DNA of 50,884 nt from Acidipila sp. Lineage in GTDB: Bacteria; Acidobacteriota; Terriglobia; Acidiferrales; UBA7541. Positions within the stretch are counted from its first letter, which is position 1, and each line of letters starts with the position of its first letter. The notes beneath the pieces were generated by a model. That model did not search any database and was not told the origin of the DNA. It saw only the letters and a program-made list of their open reading frames with translations. A program made the translations under genes and the position numbers. The stretch is taken from contig JAAFGT010000020.1 of NCBI GenBank assembly GCA_010365215.1, positions 1 to 50,884 on the forward strand. Direction: 5' to 3'. Positions 10,801 to 18,946 of this stretch are shown here, one piece after another.

Positions 10801-10918
10801 CTTGCGGAAGAGCGGAAACCGGCAACTGGCGATACGCGACGTACCCAGCGAGCAAAACTCCAACCATCAACAGTGAGGTAGCGACGGGCCGCAGGATAAA
10901 CGGCCGCGATGGATTCAT
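7802..10918 (-). CDS. mdtB: RND multidrug efflux permease, first subunit (MdtB-like)
   Basis: 1,038 residues, an AcrB/MdtB-type RND transporter with the N-terminal [19 protein letters not shown] helix, the central [14 protein letters not shown] helix (the two Asp of proton translocation) and [17 protein letters not shown] near the C-terminus. The ATG at 10918 overlaps the stop of the membrane-fusion protein (ATGA), so translation is coupled. Similarity to the next gene suggests an old tandem duplication, as in mdtBC and muxBC. It pumps drugs or metabolites from the inner leaflet or periplasm outward, driven by protons. Confidence 0.93.
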   Translation of the reverse strand: MNPSRPFILRPVATSLLMVGVLLAGYVAYRQLPVSALPQVDYPTIQIQTFYPGGSPDVMASSVTAPLERSFGQIPGLLQMTSTSSFGSSLITLQFNLDLNIDIAEQEVQASINSASNLLPRDLPNPPIYSKVNPADAPILTIALTSPTLALSKVEDLSDTTLAQKISQLSGVGLVSISGGQRPAVRVQANPTALASYGLSLEDLRTALTQANVDQAKGTFDGPHQAYTIAANDQLISSEAYRTLIIAYRNGAPIRLTDVATIIDGAENTKLAAWANRNPAVILNIQRQPGANIIDVVDRVNKLLPQLKAALPASIQVNVLTDRTTTIRASVADVQFSLILTIALVIMVIFLFLRSIRATIIPSIAVPLSIVGTFGVMYLLGYSLNNLSLMALTISTGFVVDDAIVMVENISRYIELGESPLEAALKGSEQIGFTIVSLTVSLIAVLIPLLFMGDIVGRLFREFAITLAVTILVSAFVSLTLTPMMAAKLLRHQKEEDQSRFYRSSENIFNKVIAFYGRTLQIVLRYQGTTLLVTVATLVATILLYMYVPKGFFPVQDTGVILGVSEAPQDTSFAAMAGYQQQLADVILKDPAVETLSSFIGIDGTNITLNSGRIQVNLKPLSVRKITSSEIIRRLQPELAKINGVTLFMQPVQDLTVEDRVSRTQFQYTMEDVDPKELSYWVPLFVDKLKALPELRDVATDQLNQGLLATLTIDRDTASRLGVLPADIDNTLYDAFGQRQVSTIFTQLNQYHVVMEAGPQFQQDPDSLKNIYVHSSKGQQIPLSAFTRFEAGSTPLVISHQGQFPVVTLSFNLAPDVSLGEATNAIDGARAQLAMPASIQAAFQGTAAAFLKSLSNEPILILAALIVVYLVLGILYESYIHPITILSTLPSAGVGAILALLLFHTEFSVIALIGIILLIGIVKKNAIMMIDFALEAERKEGKAPVDAIYEACLLRFRPIMMTTMAALLGGLPLALGSGVGSELRRPLGITIVGGLILSQLLTLYTTPVVYLAFDWLARRFPWQAGNSPKQMTAEPAGD

Positions 10919-12237
10919 CGCGGTGACTTTCCTGTAGCCGCGGCACCAGAAACGCCCCGTCGTCCGCCGGCTTGCACTGCGGGATTGGAAGGTGGCGCGG
11001 CCGGCGAGCTCGGCGCAGGGGTGGGTTTAATTTTGCTGCCATCCTGCAATTTGTCCTGGCCGTCGATAACCACCACTTCGCCCGGCTCAACACCCGAACT
11101 TATGCCCGTGGAATTGCCCACCGTTTCTGCCACAGTAACGTGCCGGCTTTTAACGATACCGTCATTCCCAGCTACGAAAACGTAGGTTCCGTCCGGGCCG
11201 CGCTGGATGGCCGGGGTAGGGACAATGGCAAGGTTTTTTTTCGTGTCGACGAGAAGATGTACATTCACGAACTGGTTGGGAAATAGAACGTTGTTTTCAT
11301 TGGTAAATATTGATTTCAGCTTGTATGTACCGGTCGTAGGATCGATCTCGTTATCTATGGTAACCAGCTTTCCCGCAGCAATCTTAGTGGTGTTATCCCG
11401 GTCGAAGGCATCCACCACAAGCTCCGGGCCGGATCGCAGCTTGCCATAAACTTGGGGCAGTTGATCCTGGGGAAGGCTGAAGATTACAGAAATCGGCTGA
11501 AGTTGCGTGATCACCAAAAGACCGTTAGGGTCCGCAGCATGGATCATGTTTCCGGAATCTACGAGGCGCAAGCCAACGCGTCCACTGATCGGCGCGGTGA
11601 TGCGGCTATAGGTGAGCTGAAGCTTGGCGCTGTCGATGGCTCCCTCATCGTTGCGCAGAGTGCCCTCCACCTGGCCGACTTGAGATGCCTGAGTGTCCAG
11701 CTGCTGCTTGGCAATAACCCCCGCGGCGAAAAGCGCCTTATAACGTTCCAGGTTGACTTCCGCATCTTTACGTTGCGCTTGATCCTTGGCGAGCACGCCT
11801 TGGGCTTGCTCCAATTGCACTTGATAGGGGCGAGGATCGATTTCCGCAAGCAGTTGGCCCTTTTGAACGAACTGCCCTTCCTTAAAATCCACCTTGATGA
11901 GCTGGCCGTCGACTCGGCTGCGCACCGTAACCGTGTTAAACGCCGTGACCGTGCCAAGCCCGTTGAAATAAACCGGAAGATCTCCGCGTTGGGCAGTAGC
12001 AACTATAACGGGAATCGACGAAGCACCTTTTCCCGAGGCAGGATCCGATCCCTTATCGGCTGAAACGGCGCGTTGCGCGTGAGAATTATTCCGGTTGCTA
12101 CGCAAGTAAAGCAGTCCACCAATAATTATCGCCGCCACAATCCATGGCCATACCAGTCTTTTGCGACCGGGAATTTGGGTTCTTGGCGAAACACCCTCAA
12201 CTCTTGGTTCGAGTTGCGGCGCGGTAAGCTGGTCCAT
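10915..12237 (-). CDS. mdtA: RND efflux periplasmic adaptor (MdtA-like membrane fusion protein)
   Basis: 440 residues from the preferred ATG at 12237, which is preceded by AGGAG at a good distance. A longer reading frame to 12279 lacks this signal. An N-terminal TM segment ([15 protein letters not shown]) anchors it in the inner membrane. Then come the barrel-sandwich/lipoyl halves ([20 protein letters not shown] and the [10 protein letters not shown] region), an alpha-helical hairpin, and the beta-barrel region. The C-terminus is Pro/Ala-rich and disordered. It joins the two RND permeases to an outer-membrane channel, which is not encoded here; a TolC-like protein elsewhere must serve. A TATACT sequence (12271-12276) could be the -10 of its promoter, but no good -35 sits at normal spacing. 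Confidence 0.92.
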   Translation of the reverse strand: MDQLTAPQLEPRVEGVSPRTQIPGRKRLVWPWIVAAIIIGGLLYLRSNRNNSHAQRAVSADKGSDPASGKGASSIPVIVATAQRGDLPVYFNGLGTVTAFNTVTVRSRVDGQLIKVDFKEGQFVQKGQLLAEIDPRPYQVQLEQAQGVLAKDQAQRKDAEVNLERYKALFAAGVIAKQQLDTQASQVGQVEGTLRNDEGAIDSAKLQLTYSRITAPISGRVGLRLVDSGNMIHAADPNGLLVITQLQPISVIFSLPQDQLPQVYGKLRSGPELVVDAFDRDNTTKIAAGKLVTIDNEIDPTTGTYKLKSIFTNENNVLFPNQFVNVHLLVDTKKNLAIVPTPAIQRGPDGTYVFVAGNDGIVKSRHVTVAETVGNSTGISSGVEPGEVVVIDGQDKLQDGSKIKPTPAPSSPAAPPSNPAVQAGGRRGVSGAAATGKSPR

Positions 12238-12626
12238 CACTTCGCTCCTGCTCCTTCTTACCGAAAATCCAGTATACACTTAGATGTTTTTCACAAACGA
12301 GGGGATGCAGCAACTTCGTGCCTGTGTTTCAGGAAGCAGCATCAGCGCGACCGCCATTGATTCCCCTAAAACGTTGCGTTCAACTCCAAATGCGCATGTC
12401 AAAGTGTGCTGCGCAAACTTTTACGGCTTAGCGCGCGCGAGTGCGTGCAAGTTGCTGCCAGAGGAGTTGGGCGAAATGTCGCCTGGCGAGAGCGAAAGTG
12501 AATGCTTGGCGGAAACCCGGGGAATTGGTTAGAATCCGCGCCAGAGCTTCACTTGAGGATTAGCTTCTCTTTGCGGCTCTAGCGCTTGGCTCCTTCAGGC
12601 ACCTCCATCGCAAGCGCCGGGAAAAA
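12238..12626. other. Divergent intergenic region between the efflux and hydrogenase operons
   Basis: 389 bp with no supported gene. It must hold the promoters of mdtABC (leftward) and of the first hydrogenase small subunit (rightward). The best rightward candidate is annotated separately. The 82-codon open frame at 12284-12532 has no recognisable product or ribosome-binding site. Confidence 0.6.
12506..12535 (+). promoter_or_regulatory. Candidate sigma70-type promoter for the hhyS1-kinase-regulator genes
   Basis: TTGGCG (12506-12511) and TAGAAT (12530-12535) are separated by 18 bp. This fits a housekeeping promoter reasonably (4/6 and 5/6 matches) and would leave a leader of about 85 nt before the ATG at 12627. 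Chosen by eye; no transcript evidence. Confidence 0.4.
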
Positions 12627-13661
12627 ATGACAGTTGTTGCCCCCAGCACCGGCGGCGCTCATTGGGATTCGGCCCCGATCCAGGAGATTGACGTCCTCTG
12701 GCTGACGGCGGGGCTCAGCTGCGATGGAGATACAATCGCGGTCACAGCCGCGACGCAACCTAGCCTCGAGGATCTTATTTTCGGGGCGTTTCCGTGGATT
12801 CCCAAAATCAATTTCCATAATCCCTTCCTCTCCTACGAAAACGGAGAAGATTTCGTGCGGTATTTTCGAGACGCAGCCGAAGGGCGGCTCTCGCCTTTTA
12901 TTCTCGTGATGGAAGGCTCGATTCCAAACGAAAAAAACAAAGCAGAGGGCTACTGGGCCACGTTTGGCACAGACCAAGAGACCGGACAGCCGATAACCAC
13001 GTGCCACTGGATCGACCAGTTGGCCCCGAAGGCCTGGGCGGTCGTCGCTGCAGGAACCTGCGCCACTTATGGGGGCATCCACGCGATGGAAGGAAATCCG
13101 ACGGGTTGTATGGGTTTGGCGGATTACTTGGGCTGGAATTGGAAGTCGCGCGCGGGAATTCCCATCGTCTGCGTTCCCGGATGTCCCGTGCAGCCGGATA
13201 ATTTTATGGAAGTGCTCTTGTATCTGCTGACCATGGCCGCGGGTCGCGCTCCCATGATCCCGCTGGACGATGCCTTGCGGCCCACCTGGCTTTTTGGAGC
13301 TACGGTCCACGAGGGATGCGACCGCGGCGGATATTACGAGCAGGCGCAGTTCGCGGAAGAATATGGATCGTCGACCTGTATCGTGAAACTTGGATGCTGG
13401 GGCCCGGTGGTGCAGTGCAATGTCGGGAAACGCGGATGGATGGGAGGAATCGGCGGATGCCCAAACGTCGGCGGCATTTGCATCGGATGCACCATGCCGG
13501 GCTTCCCGGACAAGTTCATGCCCTTCATGAATCAGCCGCCGGGCTCCCTGCTTTCTTCGAGCGCGGTGATGACCTACGGTCGCGCGATTCATGCCCTGCG
13601 CCGGTTCACGCAGGCCTCGCTCAATAAGGAACCTCCCTGGAGGAGACGAACGAAATCCTGA
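12627..13661 (+). CDS. hhyS: Group 1h [NiFe]-hydrogenase small subunit, first copy
   Basis: 344 residues. It carries the electron-transfer iron-sulfur clusters of a high-affinity (group 1h, actinobacterial-type) uptake hydrogenase. The proximal site reads LSCDGD at 31-35: the usual CxxC second cysteine is Asp35, the 3Cys/1Asp proximal cluster known for this group. Other ligand motifs are GTCATYGG, VPGCPVQPDN, HEGCDRGGYYE (His/Cys of the distal cluster), CIVKLGCWGP, QCNV, GGCPN and GICIGCTMPG. There is no Tat signal, as usual for group 1h. It closely resembles the second copy at 15953, but no large subunit follows it; a PAS kinase does, beginning two bases after the stop. All visible cluster ligands are intact, so it should be a working protein. 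Confidence 0.95.
   Translation: MTVVAPSTGGAHWDSAPIQEIDVLWLTAGLSCDGDTIAVTAATQPSLEDLIFGAFPWIPKINFHNPFLSYENGEDFVRYFRDAAEGRLSPFILVMEGSIPNEKNKAEGYWATFGTDQETGQPITTCHWIDQLAPKAWAVVAAGTCATYGGIHAMEGNPTGCMGLADYLGWNWKSRAGIPIVCVPGCPVQPDNFMEVLLYLLTMAAGRAPMIPLDDALRPTWLFGATVHEGCDRGGYYEQAQFAEEYGSSTCIVKLGCWGPVVQCNVGKRGWMGGIGGCPNVGGICIGCTMPGFPDKFMPFMNQPPGSLLSSSAVMTYGRAIHALRRFTQASLNKEPPWRRRTKS
13449..13529 (+). repeat. 81-bp direct repeat within hhyS copy 1 (pairs with 16775-16855)
   Basis: This 81-bp stretch, coding for the Cys-rich C-terminal cluster-binding segment, matches 16775-16855 at 75 of 81 positions when compared base by base. The differences are scattered single substitutions. It is part of the longer hhyS paralogy. 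Confidence 0.85.
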
Positions 13662-13663
13662 AT

Positions 13664-14968
13664 GTGTTGCACCGGGCAGCGCCAAAGGGAAGCTTTCCGG
13701 TATTTCAGGGCGATGCTCGAGTAAGACAAGAGGTGGAAGTGGTGCCTGAATTTTTCACGCAAACGAATGGGAGAGGCGACGGCGAGCAAACGCTGGCCCC
13801 GGATAGCTCCTTCAGCAATCTCGAGGAAGCCGAGAAAGCTCTCCAGGAACTTGCCCAGGTTTTTCCACAACCACATTCCTTTATCTCCGGAATAGGACTC
13901 GATTTCGCAACCAACGAAGTGTCGAAAGCAGCTGTGCCTCCGGAAGCGCCTCTGCTGAACATGGAAGCGAAGTACCGAGCGCTGGTGGAGCAAATCCCCG
14001 CCGTAGTCTTCATGGCCTACCTGGACCAGGGGATCGGCGAAGCCTACGTGAGTCCGCAGATTGAAACGGCGCTAGGTTTTTCTCAAAGCGAATGGCTGGA
14101 GGATCCGGTGCGGTGGTACCAGCAGATTCATCCCGATGACAAGATGCGATGGAGCGTGGAAGCCGCGGAGATGTTTCTTTCCGGCAAGCCGCTGCGATCC
14201 TCGTACCGGGTCATGGCCCGCGATGGGAGAGTGCTCTGGTTTCAATGCGAAGCGAAGATGATTCGCCGGGCGGATGGAAGTCCCTGGTTCATCCATGGCG
14301 TGGGATTCGACGTTACCGAACGCAAGGCTCTGGAGGAAGCGATTCTGGAAATCAGCGCGCGAGAACAACGGCGCATCGCGCAGGATCTGCATGACGGACT
14401 CGGACAACACCTGACGGGCATCGCCTTCATGAGCAAAGTTCTGGAAGAGAAGCTTTCCGACAAGTCATTGCCGGAGGCTGAAGAAGCAGCCAAAATCGTG
14501 AAAATGGTGAATCAGGCAATCGAAAACACCCGTCAATTGGCGCGCGGCCTGCATCCGGTGGCAGCCGAGCCTCTGGGACTGTTCTCTGCGCTGAAAAAGT
14601 GGGCCAGCGAAGTGGAAGGACTTTTTCACATCGGCTGCAGTTTCCAGTGTGAGAACCCGTTTCCTATTCACGACGTGAATCTGGCCACGCATCTCTACCG
14701 CATCGCTCAGGAAGCGGTGAACAATGCGATTCGCCACGGGAAATCCAGAAATATCGTCATTGGCCTCTCGGGGAAAAACGGCGCCGGCCTGCTGGCCATC
14801 CAAGATGACGGAGATGGAATTCTCAAAAAGCAGGCGAGCCAGCCGGGAGTGGGTCTCAGCATCATGAACTACCGAGCCGACATGGTGGGCGGTTCGCTGA
14901 AGGTTCAGGCCAACGAAGGCCGGGGTATAACGGTGTCTTGCATGTTTCCCATTCGAAGCCCTGAATAG
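13664..14968 (+). CDS. Cytoplasmic PAS-domain sensor histidine kinase (NarL/HisKA_3 type)
   Basis: Up to 434 residues from a GTG at 13664. A second GTG at 13742, preceded by AGAGGTGG, is an equally good start. No transmembrane segment or signal peptide is visible, so the kinase is soluble. Residues ~1-99 are low-complexity. Residues ~100-222 form a PAS fold (LVEQIPAVVFMAYLD...GVGFDVTERK). The HisKA_3 dimerisation box RRIAQDLHDGLGQHL has the phospho-acceptor His243. The HATPase domain has the N-box AQEAVNNAIRHG and glycine motif DDGDGI. It follows hhyS1 by two bases and precedes its probable response-regulator partner by 21 bp. The context suggests it senses hydrogenase-derived or redox signals, as PAS kinase HoxJ does for a regulatory hydrogenase; that role is inference. 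Confidence 0.92.
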   Translation: MLHRAAPKGSFPVFQGDARVRQEVEVVPEFFTQTNGRGDGEQTLAPDSSFSNLEEAEKALQELAQVFPQPHSFISGIGLDFATNEVSKAAVPPEAPLLNMEAKYRALVEQIPAVVFMAYLDQGIGEAYVSPQIETALGFSQSEWLEDPVRWYQQIHPDDKMRWSVEAAEMFLSGKPLRSSYRVMARDGRVLWFQCEAKMIRRADGSPWFIHGVGFDVTERKALEEAILEISAREQRRIAQDLHDGLGQHLTGIAFMSKVLEEKLSDKSLPEAEEAAKIVKMVNQAIENTRQLARGLHPVAAEPLGLFSALKKWASEVEGLFHIGCSFQCENPFPIHDVNLATHLYRIAQEAVNNAIRHGKSRNIVIGLSGKNGAGLLAIQDDGDGILKKQASQPGVGLSIMNYRADMVGGSLKVQANEGRGITVSCMFPIRSPE

Positions 14969-14989
14969 GATGAACAGGAGCGGCATGTC

Positions 14990-15679
14990 ATGGCGACCAA
15001 ACCGCAAATCTCTCTCCAGGCCAAGAAATATAGGGTGCTTTTGGTGGACGACCATCCCATCGTGCGGCAGGGGCTGGCGCTGCTGATTGATCGGGAGCTC
15101 GATTTGAGCGTGTGCGGCGAAGCCGAAGGCGCTCATTCGGCTTTCCACGCCATCGCAACGCTGCGGCCGGACATCGTCATCCTGGATATTTCTCTGAGCG
15201 GCCCCGACGGGCTGGACGTGCTCAAAGAAATCCGCATGAAGACCACGCACCTGCCCATTTTAATTCTCTCCATGCATGACGAATCCATCTACGCGGAGCG
15301 CGCCATGCGCGCAGGCGCCAACGGTTACATCATGAAGCAGGAGGCAACGGAGAAAGTGCTCGTGGCCATTCGAAGAATTCTGCAGGGCGATGTTTATCTC
15401 AGTGATCGGCTGACGAACACGATGCTCCAGCAGTATGTGCGGGGAGCGGCGCCGACGAAAAGCTCTCCGCTCTTGAATCTCACCGACCGGGAGCTGGAGG
15501 TCTTCCGTCTAATTGGAGAAGGTCATGGAACCCGGCAGATTGCCGACGAGCTGCACCTCAGCGTAAAGACCATCGAATCTTACCAGGCCCACATCAAAGA
15601 GAAACTGGCGCTGCGGAATGCCCGGGAGCTGGTGCAGCATGCCATTGAGTGGACTGTGAATCTGAGCGGCGGTTATTAG
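14990..15679 (+). CDS. NarL/FixJ-family response regulator
   Basis: 229 residues. The receiver domain (about 15-130) has the acidic pair at LLVDDHP, phospho-acceptor Asp66 in DIVILDISLSGPDG, and the conserved Lys in GYIMKQ. The C-terminal LuxR-type helix-turn-helix begins at LTDRELEVFRLIGEG and contains LHLSVKTIESYQAHIKEKL. It follows the PAS kinase by 21 bp and is surely its partner. It lies just upstream of the dyad-rich leader of the second hydrogenase small subunit, so the nearest likely target is that promoter. Confidence 0.94.
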   Translation: MATKPQISLQAKKYRVLLVDDHPIVRQGLALLIDRELDLSVCGEAEGAHSAFHAIATLRPDIVILDISLSGPDGLDVLKEIRMKTTHLPILILSMHDESIYAERAMRAGANGYIMKQEATEKVLVAIRRILQGDVYLSDRLTNTMLQQYVRGAAPTKSSPLLNLTDRELEVFRLIGEGHGTRQIADELHLSVKTIESYQAHIKEKLALRNARELVQHAIEWTVNLSGGY

Positions 15680-15799
15680 CGCTCCTTACGCACAGCCATA
15701 CACATCAGGAAATCCCCGATACTCCCATCCGACCATCCCCTATGACAAATTCCGCGTGTACCCGATTGTAGAACTCCCGCTGTGGTTGTAATTCTCCTA

Positions 15800-15814
15800 A
15801 TCGAAATTTTCGAT
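15800..15814. promoter_or_regulatory. Inverted repeat ATCGAAA-T-TTTCGAT, candidate operator
   Basis: Perfect 7-bp arms around a single central T. It overlaps the -10-like GATAAT at 15812-15817 and lies about 140 bp before the hhyS2 start. NarL-family regulators bind short AT-rich dyads, so the adjacent response regulator is a plausible ligand (inference). Confidence 0.45.
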
Positions 15815-15843
15815 AATTGATTTGTCCCGAATGGGGTCACCGG

Positions 15844-15858
15844 CTTCCCCTGGGGAAG
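15844..15858. promoter_or_regulatory. Inverted repeat CTTCCCC-T-GGGGAAG
   Basis: Perfect 7-bp GC-rich arms around one central T, 30 bp downstream of the first dyad. Could be a protein-binding site; the one-base centre makes an RNA hairpin less likely. Confidence 0.4.
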
Positions 15859-15901
15859 TTCTGGTCTTGCTGGCGAACGGAGGCTTTCGGGACTCTTCAT
15901 G

Positions 15902-15919
15902 AGCAGAGTAGTCTCTGCT
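15902..15919 (+). promoter_or_regulatory. Leader hairpin AGCAGAG-TAGT-CTCTGCT
   Basis: Perfect 7-bp stem with a 4-nt loop, 33 bp before the hhyS2 ATG and not followed by a T-run, so it is not an intrinsic terminator. It may protect or gate the 5' end of the hhyS2-hhyL transcript, or serve as another operator. Confidence 0.4.
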
Positions 15920-15952
15920 GGGATTTGCAGGAGCCCGAAAGGAGGGACAGTA

Positions 15953-17017
15953 ATGACACCTGAATCAGTTCCTTACGGCCGAAAAACACAACGACCCTCA
16001 CCCGTCTCCGATATACACATTCTATGGATTACCGCCGGGCTAGGCTGCGACGGAGACTCCGTCTCCATAACCGCAGCAACGCAGCCCAGCATCGAGGATG
16101 TCTTGCTGGGAGCTATCCCAGGATTGCCTCGAGTCCATCTACACAATCCCGTGCTGGCCTATGAAAATGGAGATGAATTTCTAAAGTATTGGTACCAGGC
16201 CGAGCAAGGGAAGCTGGACCCCTTCGTTCTGGTGGTAGAAGGCTCGATTCCCAACGAGAAAATTAAAAAGGAAGGCTACTGGGCAGCCCTTGGAACCGAT
16301 TCGAAGACGGGTCAACCCATTCCCACCAACGATTGGATCGATCGCCTGGCGCCTAAGGCGCTGGCGGTAGTGGCGTGCGGCACCTGCGCGACCTATGGCG
16401 GAATCCATGCCATGCAGGGCAATCCCACTGGGGCCATGGGCCTCGCCGACTATCTGGGCTGGGATTGGAAGTCCAAAGCCGGCTTGCCGATCGTGAATGT
16501 TCCTGGCTGCCCCGTTCAGCCGGACAACTTCATGGAGACGCTGCTTTATCTTCTTTACCAGGTCTCGGGAATGGCGCCGATGATTCCTCTCGACGAGCAG
16601 CTGAGGCCCACTTGGCTCTTCGGAATGACCGTCCATGATGGCTGCGACCGCGCCGGGTATTACGAGCAAGGCGATTTTGCGGAAGTTTACGGGTCGCCAA
16701 AGTGCATCGTGAAACTGGGATGCTGGGGCCCGGTAGTCAATTGCAATGTGCCCAAGCGCGGCTGGATGGCGGGCATCGGCGGGTGCCCAAACGTCGGAGG
16801 CATCTGCATCGGTTGCACCATGCCGGGTTTCCCGGACAAGTTCATGCCGTTCATGGACGAGCCACCGGGCGCGAAAGTCTCCGCCGCCAGCATCACCATC
16901 TACGGCAAAACGGTTCGAGCGCTCCGCGCATTCACCGGCGCCACACTCAACAAGGAACCGAAGTGGCGGCATCCTCGCGCGGAATTGACCACTGGTTATA
17001 GATCCGGGGCGTACTAA
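15953..17017 (+). CDS. hhyS: Group 1h [NiFe]-hydrogenase small subunit, second copy
   Basis: 354 residues from the ATG at 15953, chosen because GGAGGG lies six bases upstream; an upstream in-frame start at 15899 has no such signal. It has the same cluster ligands as copy 1: LGCDGD (Cys plus Asp proximal variant), GTCATYGG, VPGCPVQPDN, HDGCDRAGYYE, CIVKLGCWGP, NCNV, GGCPN, GICIGCTMPG. No Tat signal. It lies 19 bp before the large subunit gene and is therefore the main catalytic partner of HhyL. Compared with copy 1 it has a longer, different N-terminus (PYGRKTQRPSPVSD) and C-terminus (ELTTGYRSGAY), while the core is nearly superimposable. Confidence 0.96.
   Translation: MTPESVPYGRKTQRPSPVSDIHILWITAGLGCDGDSVSITAATQPSIEDVLLGAIPGLPRVHLHNPVLAYENGDEFLKYWYQAEQGKLDPFVLVVEGSIPNEKIKKEGYWAALGTDSKTGQPIPTNDWIDRLAPKALAVVACGTCATYGGIHAMQGNPTGAMGLADYLGWDWKSKAGLPIVNVPGCPVQPDNFMETLLYLLYQVSGMAPMIPLDEQLRPTWLFGMTVHDGCDRAGYYEQGDFAEVYGSPKCIVKLGCWGPVVNCNVPKRGWMAGIGGCPNVGGICIGCTMPGFPDKFMPFMDEPPGAKVSAASITIYGKTVRALRAFTGATLNKEPKWRHPRAELTTGYRSGAY
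16775..16855 (+). repeat. 81-bp direct repeat within hhyS copy 2 (pairs with 13449-13529)
   Basis: Matches 75 of 81 bases of the copy-1 segment. Homologous recombination across the two hhyS genes would delete the kinase and regulator and leave one small subunit. Confidence 0.85.
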
Positions 17018-17036
17018 GAGATAAAGGAGCGAAATT

Positions 17037-18833
17037 ATGGGCACAATGACCTCTGCGGCAAAAGGAACGCCAACCGGTTCCAGAAAACTGGTGGAGATGA
17101 ACTGGGATCCCATCACCCGAATCGTTGGCAGCCTGGGAATTTTCACGAAGATCGATTTCGAGAACCGGCAGGTCGCCGAGTGTCACAGCACATCGTCGAT
17201 CTTTCGGGGCTACAGCATTTTCATGAAAGGGAAGGACCCGCGCGATGCGCACTTTATTACCAGCCGTATCTGCGGGATCTGCGGCGACAATCACGCGACC
17301 TGCGCCACCTATGCGCAGAACATGGCCTTCGGGGTGCGCCCGCCGGCTCTCGCGGAGTGGATCGTAAATCTCGGCGAAGCGGCCGAGTACATGTTTGACC
17401 ACAACATCTTTCAAGACAACCTGGTGGGCGTGGATTTCTGCGAACAGATGGTCAAGGAGACGAATCCTTCCGTACTTGCCAAGGCCGAAAAGAAAGAGGC
17501 GCCGCACGCCAGTCTTCACGGCTTCCGCACTATTGCGGACATCATGCGCGCGCTCAATCCGTTTACCGGGTCGTTTTACCGCGAAGCTTTGCAGATGAGC
17601 CGCATGACCCGTGAGATGTTCTGCCTGATGGAAGGGCGCCACGTACATCCGTCTACTCTTTACCCCGGGGGCGTGGGAACCGTTCCGACCATCCAGCTCT
17701 TCACCGACTATCTCGTGCGGTTGATGAAGTACGTGGAGTTCATGAAGAAAGTGGTTCCACTGCACGACGACCTGTTTGATTTCTTCTACGAAGCGTTGCC
17801 GGGGTATGAAGAGGTAGGCCGGCGGCGCGTGCTTCTGGGATGCTGGGGATCGTTCAACAACCCGGCAGTCTGCGATTATTCCTATAAGAACATGAAGGAC
17901 TGGGGCCGCGCGATGTACGTGACGCCCGGCGTGGTGGTGGATGACAAGTTGGTGACCACGGACCTGGTGGACATCAACCTGAATATTCGCATCCTGCTCG
18001 GCAGCTCCTACTACGACGGCTGGGAGAATAACGAGAAGTTTGTGAAGAACGATCCCCTGGGCAATCCTGTCGATCAGAATCATCCCTGGAATCAGACCAC
18101 CAATCCGCGCCCTCAAAAGCGTGACTTCGCCGGCAAATATACCTGGGTTATGTCGCCCCGCTGGCTCGACAAACGGACCGGTGACCATCTGGCGCTCGAC
18201 ACGGGCGGCGGACCGATCGCCAGGCTCTGGGCCACGGCGCTGGCCGGCATTGTGGACATCGGCTACATCAAGTCGACGGGACGCAGCGTCAAGATGTATT
18301 TGCCCAAGACCATGTCATTGCCCGAGGTCGAATTCGAATGGAAGATTCCGAAGTGGAGCAACGCCATCGAACGCGATCGCGCGCGGACTTACTTCCAGGT
18401 TTATGCCGCGGCCGCTGCTCTTTACTTTGTCGAGCAGGCGCTTTCAGAGCTGCACGCCGGAAGAACCAGGACTTGGAACGAGTTCAAGGTTCCTCAGGAC
18501 GCCATCGGCTGCGGCTTCCATGAGGCGGTGCGCGGCGTGCTGTCCCATCACGTAGTCATTCGCGACGGCAAGATCGCCAACTACCATCCCTACCCGCCCA
18601 CGCCGTGGAACGCCAATCCTCGGGACATCTACGGAACCCCGGGGCCATACGAGGACGCCGTTCAGAATACGCCGATCTTTGAAGAAAATGGCCCGGACAA
18701 GTTCAAGGGCATAGACATCATGCGTGCGGTGCGCAGCTTCGACCCCTGCCTGCCGTGTGGCGTGCACATGTACCTGGGCAATGGCAAGGTGCTCGAAACG
18801 CATCACTCGCCGATGTTTGGCCTGCAGTACTGA
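17037..18833 (+). CDS. hhyL: Group 1h [NiFe]-hydrogenase large subunit
   Basis: 598 residues; ATG with AAGGAG upstream. The L1 motif RICGICGDNH (77-86) and the L2 motif DPCLPCGVH (569-577) supply the four cysteines that bind the Ni-Fe site. The 21 residues after His577 are the C-terminal extension removed by the maturation protease after nickel insertion. The protein oxidises H2; group 1h enzymes do so down to atmospheric concentrations in air and feed the respiratory chain (known for the family). It is the only large subunit in the window, although two small subunits are present, so it may pair with either. Confidence 0.97.
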   Translation: MGTMTSAAKGTPTGSRKLVEMNWDPITRIVGSLGIFTKIDFENRQVAECHSTSSIFRGYSIFMKGKDPRDAHFITSRICGICGDNHATCATYAQNMAFGVRPPALAEWIVNLGEAAEYMFDHNIFQDNLVGVDFCEQMVKETNPSVLAKAEKKEAPHASLHGFRTIADIMRALNPFTGSFYREALQMSRMTREMFCLMEGRHVHPSTLYPGGVGTVPTIQLFTDYLVRLMKYVEFMKKVVPLHDDLFDFFYEALPGYEEVGRRRVLLGCWGSFNNPAVCDYSYKNMKDWGRAMYVTPGVVVDDKLVTTDLVDINLNIRILLGSSYYDGWENNEKFVKNDPLGNPVDQNHPWNQTTNPRPQKRDFAGKYTWVMSPRWLDKRTGDHLALDTGGGPIARLWATALAGIVDIGYIKSTGRSVKMYLPKTMSLPEVEFEWKIPKWSNAIERDRARTYFQVYAAAAALYFVEQALSELHAGRTRTWNEFKVPQDAIGCGFHEAVRGVLSHHVVIRDGKIANYHPYPPTPWNANPRDIYGTPGPYEDAVQNTPIFEENGPDKFKGIDIMRAVRSFDPCLPCGVHMYLGNGKVLETHHSPMFGLQY

Positions 18834-18946
18834 CGTTTCTGAACGTTGAGACGAAGCGGGTGGTACGCGAGGGGTAAGTTTCTGCGAGGTTGAAACAGTT
18901 TGCCCCAGACGAAGCCGCCCGCTTCAATTTGGCTCTGAAGGAAACT

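Larger units (their letters stand above)
15680..15952. other. Dyad-rich regulatory region before hhyS2-hhyL
   Basis: 273 bp with no supported gene. It contains three perfect inverted repeats in 120 bp, annotated separately, and ends in a strong ribosome-binding site (GAAAGGAGGG) for the ATG at 15953. A GATAAT at 15812-15817 could be a -10 box but lacks a well-spaced -35. No sigma54-type -24/-12 element was found. Confidence 0.6.

Noticed and set aside
12627-13661. hhyS copy 1 as a decaying pseudogene
   Set aside because: No stop, frameshift or lost cluster ligand; similarity to copy 2 is spread over the whole core.
12579-13685. 368-codon minus-strand open frame over hhyS1
   Set aside because: Antisense of a clearly functional hydrogenase small subunit.
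15680-15952. Sigma54 promoter for the hydrogenase, as in some hox/hup operons
   Set aside because: No GG-N10-GC element of the right form was found, and the linked regulator is NarL-type, not NtrC-type.
16947-18188. 413-codon minus-strand open frame over hhyL
   Set aside because: Shadow of the large subunit gene; no recognisable domain or ribosome site.
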